The notes under the pieces were generated by a model. It had not been told where the DNA came from and ran no database searches. It was given only the letters and a program-made list of their open reading frames with translations. DNA of 32,598 nt from an uncultured Caryophanales bacterium. Lineage in GTDB: Bacteria; Bacillota_I; Bacilli_A; RF39; UBA660. Of this stretch, positions 6,612 through 15,090 are shown in pieces. The stretch spans positions 1-32,598 of the forward strand of contig CAMUXV010000009.1 of the NCBI GenBank assembly GCA_947164795.1, given 5' to 3'. The translations under genes were made by a program, and so were the position numbers. How positions within the stretch are numbered: the stretch's first letter is position 1; the number at the start of each line of letters is the position of its first letter.

Positions 6612-6938
6612 ATGGCTAAATTAGAAAAAGAAATTAAAGGTAATTTTGAAGAAATCTTAAAGAAAATAGAAGATGGAATACTAAAAGGTAGTATGTCTGC
6701 AACTTTAGAAGATTCAAGCGATTTTATTGATAATGAAGCAAGATGTAGTGTAAGAGTATTCGAAAGGTACAGTGCAATTGGTAAAAATAGAGTAAGTTTA
6801 AGTGTAACATTATTCCAAAATGGCAAATCAAAGATTTATTTATCTGCTATTGCATCTGGTGGAAGTGGAGCGGTTTTTTGGAAAATAAATACATTTGGAG
6901 AAAAGGCTTTTTTAGATAAATTAAATGAAATTATATAA
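6612..6938 (+). CDS. DUF6054 family protein
   Basis: A small soluble protein of 108 aa. The signature is an amphipathic N-terminal helix (FEEILKKIEDGILKGSMSATLEDSSDF), then CSVRVFERYS, RVSLSVTLF, and the conserved end SAIASGGS...FWKINTFGEKAFLDKL. This matches the small Firmicutes family I know as DUF6054, with no assigned function. The ATG follows AAGGAGAGTAGGTATA. The next gene begins 12 bases downstream and shares its transcript. Confidence 0.75.
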   Translation: MAKLEKEIKGNFEEILKKIEDGILKGSMSATLEDSSDFIDNEARCSVRVFERYSAIGKNRVSLSVTLFQNGKSKIYLSAIASGGSGAVFWKINTFGEKAFLDKLNEII

Positions 6939-6950
6939 GGAGAAATAGTT

Positions 6951-7550
6951 ATGAAAAAAAGTTTAAAGGTTTCTTTAATTGTTATAAGTGCTTTAATAGG
7001 TATAATTCTATTAGATTCAATTCAAGCATTGATTTTTAATAACAATATATTATTTGGAATAGAAACGAAATATATGGTAAAAAAAGGAATTTTAGTAAAT
7101 ACTTATCATTGTGGTAATGGAAAAAATATAACAAAAATCAAATTATTTAATTCTTCATGTGATAGTGAATCAGTTTGTGGTAATAAAACTATAAAACCAA
7201 ATCTATTTGAAAGAAGTGAAATAATAAAGGTAGTAATAGACAATTATTCTCAGTATAATAATACTATTGAATACAATGATAAAGATACAATAGATAATAT
7301 CTATAATATTTTTACTAATTTAGAAACAGAAGTAGAAAGCAAAAGCCTTAATCCAGATAATCCCGAAGAATTATATAAAGTAATTTTCTTTAATGATGAA
7401 TTTATGCTAGCAGAAAGTGATAACGATATTTTTAAACGGGCAATGGAAGTATATAGAAAAAATAATAAATATTATGCAGAAGAAATAAATAATGGAATCT
7501 ATGAAATAACTGAAGAAGATTTCAATGCTATAAAAAACTATTCAAAGTAA
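6951..7550 (+). CDS. Membrane-anchored hypothetical protein
   Basis: A 199-aa protein with an N-terminal signal anchor (KKSLKVSLIVISALIGIILLD, about residues 2-22) and an extracytoplasmic region. No lipobox is evident. The outer part has four cysteines (HCGNGKN, SSCDSES, VCGNK) that could form disulfides. An acidic Asn/Asp/Glu-rich C-terminal region follows. I do not recognise the family. AAGGAGAAATAGTT precedes the ATG. It is the second gene of a two-gene operon with DUF6054. Confidence 0.7.
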   Translation: MKKSLKVSLIVISALIGIILLDSIQALIFNNNILFGIETKYMVKKGILVNTYHCGNGKNITKIKLFNSSCDSESVCGNKTIKPNLFERSEIIKVVIDNYSQYNNTIEYNDKDTIDNIYNIFTNLETEVESKSLNPDNPEELYKVIFFNDEFMLAESDNDIFKRAMEVYRKNNKYYAEEINNGIYEITEEDFNAIKNYSK

Positions 7551-7564
7551 TGAATAGTTTTTTT
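7535..7564. terminator. Bidirectional terminator (plus-strand gene and tRNA-Ser)
   Basis: AAACTATTC (7535-7543) pairs with GAATAGTTT (7552-7560). A T run follows on the plus strand, and the A run 7532-7537 gives a T run on the minus strand. The plus-strand stop codon is in the loop. Confidence 0.75.
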
Positions 7565-7578
7565 ACATAAATAATTTT

Positions 7579-7670
7579 TGGCGGAAGCGGTGGGATTCGA
7601 ACCCACGTGCCAAGCGGGTGGCTACTTCATTTCGAGTGAAGCTCGTTATGACCACTTCGAGTACGCTTCC
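7579..7670 (-). tRNA. tRNA-Ser (anticodon CGA)
   Basis: Minus-strand gene of 92 nt with acceptor GGAAGCG/CGCTTCC, discriminator G and encoded CCA. The anticodon loop CTCGAAA on a CTTCA/TGAAG stem gives CGA. The long variable arm (TAGCCACCCGCTTGGCAC) is typical of tRNA-Ser. Confidence 0.95.
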
Positions 7671-7705
7671 ATAAGTAAATTATAACACTAAAGTGTCAAA
7701 TAATG

Positions 7706-7734
7706 TAGACTTTTTGGAATAAATTTCGTATAAT
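7706..7734 (+). promoter_or_regulatory. Promoter of tkt
   Basis: TAGACT (7706-7711), 17 bases, TATAAT (7729-7734). Confidence 0.65.
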
Positions 7735-7758
7735 TAAATTGTAAAGGTAGGTATCGAT

Positions 7759-9726
7759 ATGAAACTAAATGAAAAGAAAATAATAAATGAAATAAGAATG
7801 TTATCATTAGATATGATAGATAATGCAGGTAGTGGTCACCCTGGTATAGCACTAGATTTTGCACCAACATTATATACACTTCTTGCATATCATTTAAAAT
7901 TTGATTTAGAAAGAAAAGCATGGTGTAATAGAGATAGATTAGTACTTAGTGCTGGTCATGGTAGTGCTCTTCTTTATGCATCACTTTATTATTTGTTAGA
8001 TGAATACACTATCGAAGATTTAAAGAATTTTAGACATATTGGTTCTAATACTCCGGGACATCCTGAATATAATTTAAATAATCGTATTGAAGTAACATCA
8101 GGGCCATTAGGAGAAGGCTTTGCTACTTCTGTAGGTATGGCTATTGGAGAAAAGTACCTAGAAAGTACTTTTAATAGAAAAAAGAATAAAGTATTTGACT
8201 ATAATATATATACGATTGTTTCCGACGGAGATTTAATGGAAGGAATCTCTTATGAAGCTGCTTCTCTTGCTGGTAATCTGGGATTAGATAACCTAATTGT
8301 ATTATATGATTCAAATGAAGTAACTGCGGATGGTAAGATAGAAAAGTCTAGTATTGAAAACGTTGCCGAAAGATTTAAAGCTATGGACTGGGATGTAATT
8401 ACAGTTAAGAATAGTGATTCAGTAGGAGAAATAAGTTCCGCTATTGAGAAAGCTAAGAAGAGTAGAAAACCAGTATTAATTGAAGTACAAACTGTAATTG
8501 GTAAATATTCTAAATATGAGGGTACTAGTAAAATACATTCTAATTTAGAAAAAGAAGATTTAGAAGAAATAAGAGAAGAACTAAACGCAAATAAACCATT
8601 TGTTATAGATGAAGAAACAAGAAATAATATTTTAGAATTTATTAAAGATGGAACTAGTGATTATTATAGAGATTGGTACACTGAATATGAAATGTTCGTG
8701 GCTAATGCTACAGATAGTGAAAAAGATGCTCTAGACCTAGTTGTCGAAAAAGATAAAATCGTATTAGACATTGAAGCCGTAATTGATTCAAGTAAAATAT
8801 TTGAAGATAAAGCTATGAGAGATATTAACTATCAAATAATGAATGTAATTGGTTCGTTTATACCTACATTTATGGGTGGCAGTGCTGATTTACTTGCTAG
8901 TACTAAGACATTCCTAAAAGGAAAAAAAGAATTCAATATTGATGATTATGCTGGTAGAAACATTTACTTTGGAGTAAGAGAAAATGCTATGGCTGCGGTA
9001 CTTAATGGACTTGCTCTAACTAACTTAAGACCATTTGGTAGTACTTTCTTAACATTTTCTGATTATATGAAACCATCTATTAGAATGAGTGCTATGATGA
9101 ATTTGCCAGTAACATATATTTTTACTCATGATAGTATAAGAATAGGTGAAGATGGTGCTACTCATCAGCCAATTGAACAACTTGGAATGCTTCGCTCTAT
9201 ACCAAATTTTACGGTATATCGGCCATGTGATTATAAAGAATTAATTGGTTCTTGGAGTAATATTTTGAAAGATGGTAAACCAGCAGCTTTAGTATTACCA
9301 AGAGGGCATAATGATACTTTAAAACACTCTAGTGTTAAAAAAGTAGCAAGAGGTGGATATATTGTAAGTGAGGTTAAAACTAGATTAGATGTAATACTAA
9401 TGGCATCAGGTAGTGAAGTAGATCTTGCTATGCAAATAAAAGATGAATTACTAAAAAATTATATTGAAGCAAGAGTAGTGTCTATGCCAAACTTAAATAC
9501 CTTCTTAAAACAAGATAAAGATTATCAAGAACAAGTTCTTCCTACAGGTTATAGAAGAATGGTTGTAGAACTTTCTAATGATGCTAATTGGTATAAACTA
9601 ATTAATTCTGAAGAAGACTTTATCGGAGTAAATAACTATGGTAAAAGTGGTAGTGAAAAAGATGTATTAACATACAATGAACTTGATATGACAGATCTAG
9701 TAATTAAAATAAAAAATAGTTTATAA
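7759..9726 (+). CDS. tkt: Transketolase
   Basis: Thiamine-diphosphate enzyme of the non-oxidative pentose phosphate pathway. It moves two-carbon ketol units between sugar phosphates. Length is 655 aa, as usual for the single-chain form. DNAGSGHPGIALDFAP begins the TPP domain. TPGHPEY is the conserved loop. SDGDLMEG (D156-G157-D158) opens the TPP-binding motif. YFGVRENAMAAVLNGLAL and FTHDSIRIGEDGATHQP belong to the pyrimidine-binding domain, and the C-terminal third is the transketolase C domain. It is monocistronic with its own promoter and terminator. Confidence 0.97.
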   Translation: MKLNEKKIINEIRMLSLDMIDNAGSGHPGIALDFAPTLYTLLAYHLKFDLERKAWCNRDRLVLSAGHGSALLYASLYYLLDEYTIEDLKNFRHIGSNTPGHPEYNLNNRIEVTSGPLGEGFATSVGMAIGEKYLESTFNRKKNKVFDYNIYTIVSDGDLMEGISYEAASLAGNLGLDNLIVLYDSNEVTADGKIEKSSIENVAERFKAMDWDVITVKNSDSVGEISSAIEKAKKSRKPVLIEVQTVIGKYSKYEGTSKIHSNLEKEDLEEIREELNANKPFVIDEETRNNILEFIKDGTSDYYRDWYTEYEMFVANATDSEKDALDLVVEKDKIVLDIEAVIDSSKIFEDKAMRDINYQIMNVIGSFIPTFMGGSADLLASTKTFLKGKKEFNIDDYAGRNIYFGVRENAMAAVLNGLALTNLRPFGSTFLTFSDYMKPSIRMSAMMNLPVTYIFTHDSIRIGEDGATHQPIEQLGMLRSIPNFTVYRPCDYKELIGSWSNILKDGKPAALVLPRGHNDTLKHSSVKKVARGGYIVSEVKTRLDVILMASGSEVDLAMQIKDELLKNYIEARVVSMPNLNTFLKQDKDYQEQVLPTGYRRMVVELSNDANWYKLINSEEDFIGVNNYGKSGSEKDVLTYNELDMTDLVIKIKNSL

Positions 9727-9755
9727 GGATAATCAATAATGATTATCCCTTTTCT
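9727..9755 (+). terminator. Terminator of tkt
   Basis: GGATAATCA (9727-9735), loop ATAA, TGATTATCC (9740-9748), then CTTTTCT. It begins immediately after the stop codon. Confidence 0.75.
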
Positions 9756-9795
9756 AATATAAATAGAACTTATAATTTATATAAAAATAAAGTAT

Positions 9796-9857
9796 TTGAC
9801 TAAGTAAAAATATATATGTTATCCTAAAGGTGAAAAGAAATAATAGGCCTATATTTC
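9796..9857 (+). promoter_or_regulatory. Possible promoter and palindrome before the AAA ATPase gene
   Basis: TTGACT (9796-9801) lies 17 bases before a poor -10 (TTATCC). Downstream, GAAATAATAGG and CCTATATTTC (about 9837-9857) form an imperfect palindrome. It could be an operator, possibly for the LysR-type regulator encoded by the second gene. This is inference only. Confidence 0.35.
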
Positions 9858-9879
9858 ATTTCATATTTAGGAGGTTATA

Positions 9880-10977
9880 ATGAAAGTTTTAAATTTAGTT
9901 TTAACAGGAGGCCCATATGCTGGTAAAACAACTGCGATAAAAAGTATAAAGAATCACTTAAAAGAAAAAGGCATCCCATATGTAATAGTACCAGAGACCG
10001 CTACTGAATTGATAGAAAATGGAATTATACCAACCAAAGATAATGTTCTTAAATTTCAATCTTTAGTCATGAAAAGACAATTAGTAAAAGAAAAAGATGC
10101 TATGGAATATATAACTGATAATTATAAGGATAGTAAACTTGGCATTATCATTTATGACCGAGGTATCTTTGATAATATGGCATATCTAAATACGAGAGAA
10201 GAGTTTGAAGAATTATTACATAAAAATCATCTTTCAGAAATAGAAGTTTTAGATAAATATGATATGGTTTTAGATTTACAAAGTTTAGCTACTTGTAAAC
10301 CAGAAGAATATGGCTCTAATCAAAATAATGATGCAAGGAAGGAAGATGTCGAATTAGCTAAAGAATTAGACAGAAAAACATCTAATGCTTGGATTAATCA
10401 TCGCAATTTAAAAATAATAAGCAGTAGAGTATCTCTAGAAGATGAAACAAAAATAATACTTGATTATGTTGATGATTTAATAAAAGAAAAAGGTAAAACA
10501 TATATTGAAAGATTTTTAATAGATGATAAAACTAGTAATATTAAAAAGTATTTAGAAAAAGATTATATACTAATAACAGAAAGATATTTAGATATTAATT
10601 ATCGTAATTATATATTTAAAATATCAAAGAGATTCAAAGGTGGTAAAGATTATATACTTGAAGTATATAAAGAATATAATGGAAAGAAAGAAACCGCTAT
10701 TAACGAGAGAATATCAGAATATAAAGTAGCATCATTTCTAAGTAGATTTAATACACGAAGTATTATAAACAAAAAAGAAATAAATTTTATTGAGAATAGT
10801 TTACTATATAAATTAAATATTTATGATGATAAAATATTATTAGAAGAACATAAAAATAATTTAAAAGAAGAAGTAATATTACCACAAGATTTAACTATAC
10901 AAGAAAAATTATCTGATTATAGTTATAATATAGATAAAGATGATCAAAAGAAAATAAGAAAACTATTAAATGATTAG
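9880..10977 (+). CDS. P-loop ATPase with CYTH-like C-terminal domain (TTD14-like)
   Basis: A 365-aa protein. Residues 1-190 resemble an AAA_28/NadR-type nucleotide-binding domain: Walker A TGGPYAGKTT (G10-K16-T17), IIIYDRG as the Walker B region, and an Arg/Lys-rich lid (DRKTSNAW). Residues 205-340 (YLEKDYILITERYLD, ISKRFKGGKDYILEVYKE, NERISEYKVASFL) resemble a CYTH/triphosphate-tunnel fold. This domain order is that of the TTD14-like family. The natural substrate is unknown. AGGAGG precedes the ATG. The LysR gene follows after 9 bases, so they share an operon. Confidence 0.7.
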   Translation: MKVLNLVLTGGPYAGKTTAIKSIKNHLKEKGIPYVIVPETATELIENGIIPTKDNVLKFQSLVMKRQLVKEKDAMEYITDNYKDSKLGIIIYDRGIFDNMAYLNTREEFEELLHKNHLSEIEVLDKYDMVLDLQSLATCKPEEYGSNQNNDARKEDVELAKELDRKTSNAWINHRNLKIISSRVSLEDETKIILDYVDDLIKEKGKTYIERFLIDDKTSNIKKYLEKDYILITERYLDINYRNYIFKISKRFKGGKDYILEVYKEYNGKKETAINERISEYKVASFLSRFNTRSIINKKEINFIENSLLYKLNIYDDKILLEEHKNNLKEEVILPQDLTIQEKLSDYSYNIDKDDQKKIRKLLND

Positions 10978-10986
10978 GAGGTATAT

Positions 10987-11895
10987 ATGGGAATATATAA
11001 TAGTAATAGTGATTTTAATAAGTATAAAACATTTTATGCAGTTGCAGAAACTAAAAGCTTTTCTAAAGCATCAGAACTACTGCATATTTCACAACCTGCA
11101 ATTAGTTATGCTATAAAAGAACTCGAAGATAACTTAAAAACAAAATTATTTATCAGAGAAAGAAACGGGGTAATACTTACTGATGATGGCGAAAAATTAA
11201 TGTTTTATCTTCAAAAGGCTTTTAGCAATATCGTTAAAGCTGAAAGGATAATTACTGAAAGAGAAGAAGAAGTAACGGGCTTAGTAAGAATAGGATTATA
11301 TTCCCATATATCAGAGTTTATGCTTCCTAAAATTATTAAGGAATTTAAAAAAATTCATCCAGGAGCTAAATTTTCCATCTTTCAATCTACTAATAGAGAT
11401 ATGACTGAAATACTAAAAAGAAGAGATATTGATTTTATTATTATGCAGTATCCCATTTTCTTAACAAGCAATGGGTTTAAAGAAGAAATATTATGCGAAT
11501 TAGAAACATGCTTCTACGGTACTAAAGAAATGTATGATAAATATAAAGACCATGATGAAAATACAGTATATCCATTGGTTTTACCTTTCCCAGGATATGT
11601 CGATATCGATACTTTAGAAGAAAAATTAAAAAGGAATAATATTAAATTTACAAGTAGTATTAGAAGTTATGCATCAGCTACTATGAAAGGATTAGTAAAA
11701 GAAGGATTAGGAATAGGCTGGGGACTAAAAAAAGTAATTGAAAAAGAATTAGATAGTGGTGAATTATATGAAATACCAGTAGATTTTGATACTCCTTCTA
11801 CTGTTTATAGTATTGCTTATGATGAAAAGTTTTTAAATAATACTACTGAAGAATTTCTAAAATTTTTTAAAGATAATCTTAAAAAATATTTATAA
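10987..11895 (+). CDS. LysR-family transcriptional regulator
   Basis: A 302-aa protein. The N-terminal winged helix-turn-helix (residues 13-70) is classical: FYAVAETKSFSKASELLHI, SQPAISYAIKELEDNL, LFIRERNGVILTDDGE. Then comes the linker helix and a periplasmic-binding-protein-like effector domain (about 95-300). The gene is co-directional with and 9 bases after the ATPase gene. LysR regulators often act on adjacent promoters, so the palindrome near 9837-9857 is a candidate site. The effector cannot be told from the sequence. Confidence 0.92.
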   Translation: MGIYNSNSDFNKYKTFYAVAETKSFSKASELLHISQPAISYAIKELEDNLKTKLFIRERNGVILTDDGEKLMFYLQKAFSNIVKAERIITEREEEVTGLVRIGLYSHISEFMLPKIIKEFKKIHPGAKFSIFQSTNRDMTEILKRRDIDFIIMQYPIFLTSNGFKEEILCELETCFYGTKEMYDKYKDHDENTVYPLVLPFPGYVDIDTLEEKLKRNNIKFTSSIRSYASATMKGLVKEGLGIGWGLKKVIEKELDSGELYEIPVDFDTPSTVYSIAYDEKFLNNTTEEFLKFFKDNLKKYL

Positions 11896-11919
11896 AAACT
11901 ATACTAGACTATAATTTTG

Positions 11920-11928
11920 TGTTATAAT
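11920..11928 (+). promoter_or_regulatory. Extended -10 promoter of hpt
   Basis: TGT-TATAAT (11920-11928), with only a weak -35 (TATACT) at 17 bases. Confidence 0.55.
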
Positions 11929-11958
11929 TTAAAGGTATGAAAATAAAGGAGTAGATAT

Positions 11959-12489
11959 ATGGAGAATTTAGAAGTAGTTCTTACTGAAGAACAAATACAA
12001 AATAGAACAAAACAGTTAGCAGATACTCTTTATAGTGCATATGGTAATGAAGAAGTAATATTTGTCTGTACATTAAAAGGAGCAGTCTTCTTTACATGCG
12101 ATCTATTAAGAAAATATCCTGGAGATGCAATCCTTGAGTTTGTTAAAATTTCAAGTTATTCTGGAGAAGAGTCTACGGGAAGAATAAAAATGAACTTAGA
12201 TATCAGAAAAGAAAACATTGAAAATAAACATGTCGTTATTGTTGAAGACATCGTTGATACTGGTAGATCATTAAAGTATTTACATGACTATATAATGGCT
12301 ATGAATCCCAAATCATTAGCAACTTGTGCATTACTAGACAAAAAAATGAAAAGAATAGTTCCTATTGATCCTGATTATGTCGGATTTGAAGTAGATGACT
12401 TATTTGTTATTGGTTATGGCCTTGATTATGATCAAAAATATCGTAACCTACCATATATTGGTGCTAAAACTAAAAAGCTTTCAAAATAA
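11959..12489 (+). CDS. hpt: Hypoxanthine(-guanine) phosphoribosyltransferase
   Basis: Purine salvage enzyme converting hypoxanthine or guanine plus PRPP to IMP or GMP. Length is 176 aa. Visible signs are the CTLKGAVFF loop, ISSYSGEESTGR, the PRPP-binding signature VVIVEDIVDTGRSL, and the purine-binding region DYVGFEVDDLFVIGYGLDYDQ. AAAGGAGTAGATAT precedes the ATG. It is monocistronic. Confidence 0.95.
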   Translation: MENLEVVLTEEQIQNRTKQLADTLYSAYGNEEVIFVCTLKGAVFFTCDLLRKYPGDAILEFVKISSYSGEESTGRIKMNLDIRKENIENKHVVIVEDIVDTGRSLKYLHDYIMAMNPKSLATCALLDKKMKRIVPIDPDYVGFEVDDLFVIGYGLDYDQKYRNLPYIGAKTKKLSK

Positions 12490-12505
12490 TTGAAGGCTTT
12501 TTTAA
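12474..12505 (+). terminator. Terminator overlapping the hpt stop codon
   Basis: AAAGCTTTCA (12474-12483) pairs with TGAAGGCTTT (12491-12500), with one G-U pair; TTTAATTT follows. Confidence 0.75.
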
Positions 12506-12532
12506 TTTAATGGTTCCAAATAACAAAAAGTA

Positions 12533-12541
12533 TGCTATAAT
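12533..12541 (+). promoter_or_regulatory. Extended -10 promoter of tRNA-Leu
   Basis: TGC-TATAAT (12533-12541), 12 bases before the tRNA. Confidence 0.6.
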
Positions 12542-12553
12542 TAATACATAAAT

Positions 12554-12640
12554 GCTTGTGTGGCGGAATTGGTAGACGCACTGGACTCAAAATCCAGCGA
12601 TAGCGATATCATGTGGGTCCGAGTCCCACCACAAGCACCA
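12554..12640 (+). tRNA. tRNA-Leu (anticodon CAA)
   Basis: 87 nt: acceptor GCTTGTG/CACAAGC, encoded ACCA, anticodon loop CTCAAAA on a CTGGA/TCCAG stem (anticodon CAA, codon UUG), and a long variable arm (CGATAGCGATATCATG) typical of tRNA-Leu. Confidence 0.95.
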
Positions 12641-12652
12641 AATTTATACAAT

Positions 12653-12687
12653 AATAGTCCTTTGATATAAAAGGGCTATTTATTTTT
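12653..12687 (+). terminator. Terminator of tRNA-Leu
   Basis: AATAGTCCTTT (12653-12663) pairs with AAAGGGCTATT (12670-12680), 11 bp with one G-U pair; TATTTTTC follows. Confidence 0.75.
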
Positions 12688-12712
12688 CTATATAATATAT
12701 TAGGTGACTAGT

Positions 12713-13045
12713 ATGAATAATATATTAATAGATTTTACTAAAGAATACGGTCTAAATATAATACACAGTATCATTATGGGTATATTATCTTACATAGCAT
12801 TAGATATAAAGAAAGTACATAAAAAATATGTACAAGACAAAACAAAAAAAGATGTAGTAAAAATGGTATGCAATTATGTGAATGAAGTATATCCAACTAG
12901 TACTAGTGAAGATAAACTAAATATTGCTTTTAATAGTGCAAGAGAAATATTAAAAGAGAAAGGAATAACTATCAGCGATTTAGAATTAAAAGTCCTCCTT
13001 CATAATTCTATTTATATAATGAAGAATGAACTGGAGGTGAAATAA
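12713..13045 (+). CDS. LLH-type phage holin
   Basis: A 110-aa protein with one N-terminal membrane segment (about residues 12-32, YGLNIIHSIIMGILSYIALD) followed by a basic soluble helix and a C-terminal domain (SDLELKVLLHNSIYIMK). This is the layout of LLH-family holins, which open the membrane for a lysin. ATG 12713 follows TAGGTGACTAGT. An in-frame GTG at 12704 is a less likely start because it would overlap this SD. The stop shares its last base with the lysin ATG (TAATG), so the two genes are coupled. No structural phage genes are nearby. Confidence 0.7.
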   Translation: MNNILIDFTKEYGLNIIHSIIMGILSYIALDIKKVHKKYVQDKTKKDVVKMVCNYVNEVYPTSTSEDKLNIAFNSAREILKEKGITISDLELKVLLHNSIYIMKNELEVK

Positions 13046-13890
13046 TGAGTGTTAATACATATCTTCCTAATGTTCAAATAAGTTCTCATTTTAACTCTAG
13101 TGAATTTAGATGTCCTCATTGCAAAGAAATTAAAGTGTCTACTAAACTTGTAAAAAAATTAGAAGAACTTTTCTCTAAAGTCCATGCTAGTAAATGTATC
13201 ATATCATCGGGATATAGGTGTTCATATTACGATAAGAAACAAAATGGTTTTGCAGGAAGGCATAGTGAAGGTCTAGCGGTAGATTGCATATACTATGATA
13301 TAGATGGTAAAGTAATACCGAGTAAAATAATATGTTGTGTAGCATTTGATTTAGGTTTTACTGGGATAGCATATATAAATTATGGTCATACTCATTTAGA
13401 TATAAGAACAAATGGTACTTATTATGGTGATGAAACAAGAGGTAATGCTTCGTATTGGACAGATCCTTATAGTTATTTTCACGTAACAAAAGAAGAAGTT
13501 GAAAAGTATACTGGTAAAAGTAATTACTTATATCAAAGCCATGGACTGAATAGAAAATGGTATCCTAATGTATCATTTAATGAAAACGATTATGCAGGAG
13601 TATTTGGAGTGACAATGGATGGATTATATATAGATAAACTAAAATACTGTGTTAAAGTAAATAATAGATGGCTTCCAGAAGTTGTAGGAAGAAGTGATTA
13701 TGCAGGTATAATTGGAAGAGCAATTACTGATGTAGCGGTATCGGGTAGTGTTAAATATAGAGTACATGTTAAAAATAAAAAATATTGGCTTCCATGGGTA
13801 TATGGAAAAGATTATAATATACATGATTTCAAAAAAGGATATGCCGGTAATGGTAGTATAATAGATGCAATAGAAATAAAGGAAATTTAA
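13045..13890 (+). CDS. Phage-type endolysin: M15 peptidase with C-terminal wall-binding repeats
   Basis: A 281-aa protein. Residues 8-125 form an M15-type D-Ala-D-Ala/L,D-carboxypeptidase domain: SSHFNSSEFRCPHC, ISSGYRC, GRHSEGLAVD (H73 and D80) and the last zinc ligand in THLDIR (H117). Residues 165-281 hold two repeats ending in W/P and YAG (RKWYPNV...DYAGVFG, NRWLPEVVGRSDYAGIIG, YWLPWVYG...GYAGNGSI), like the wall-binding repeats of clostridial and bacillal lysins. There is no signal peptide, so export needs the holin encoded just upstream. GAACTGGAGGTGAAATA precedes the ATG. Confidence 0.85.
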   Translation: MSVNTYLPNVQISSHFNSSEFRCPHCKEIKVSTKLVKKLEELFSKVHASKCIISSGYRCSYYDKKQNGFAGRHSEGLAVDCIYYDIDGKVIPSKIICCVAFDLGFTGIAYINYGHTHLDIRTNGTYYGDETRGNASYWTDPYSYFHVTKEEVEKYTGKSNYLYQSHGLNRKWYPNVSFNENDYAGVFGVTMDGLYIDKLKYCVKVNNRWLPEVVGRSDYAGIIGRAITDVAVSGSVKYRVHVKNKKYWLPWVYGKDYNIHDFKKGYAGNGSIIDAIEIKEI

Positions 13891-13893
13891 TGT

Positions 13894-13930
13894 AAAGTGG
13901 TAATAAAATATTGCCACTTTTTTCTTTATT
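13894..13930 (+). terminator. Terminator of the holin-endolysin pair
   Basis: AAAGTGGTAAT (13894-13904) pairs with ATTGCCACTTT (13910-13920), then TTTCTTTATTT. Confidence 0.75.
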
Positions 13931-13936
13931 TGTTAA

Positions 13937-15079
<1,143 letters not shown>

Positions 15080-15090
15080 GAGGGATATAA

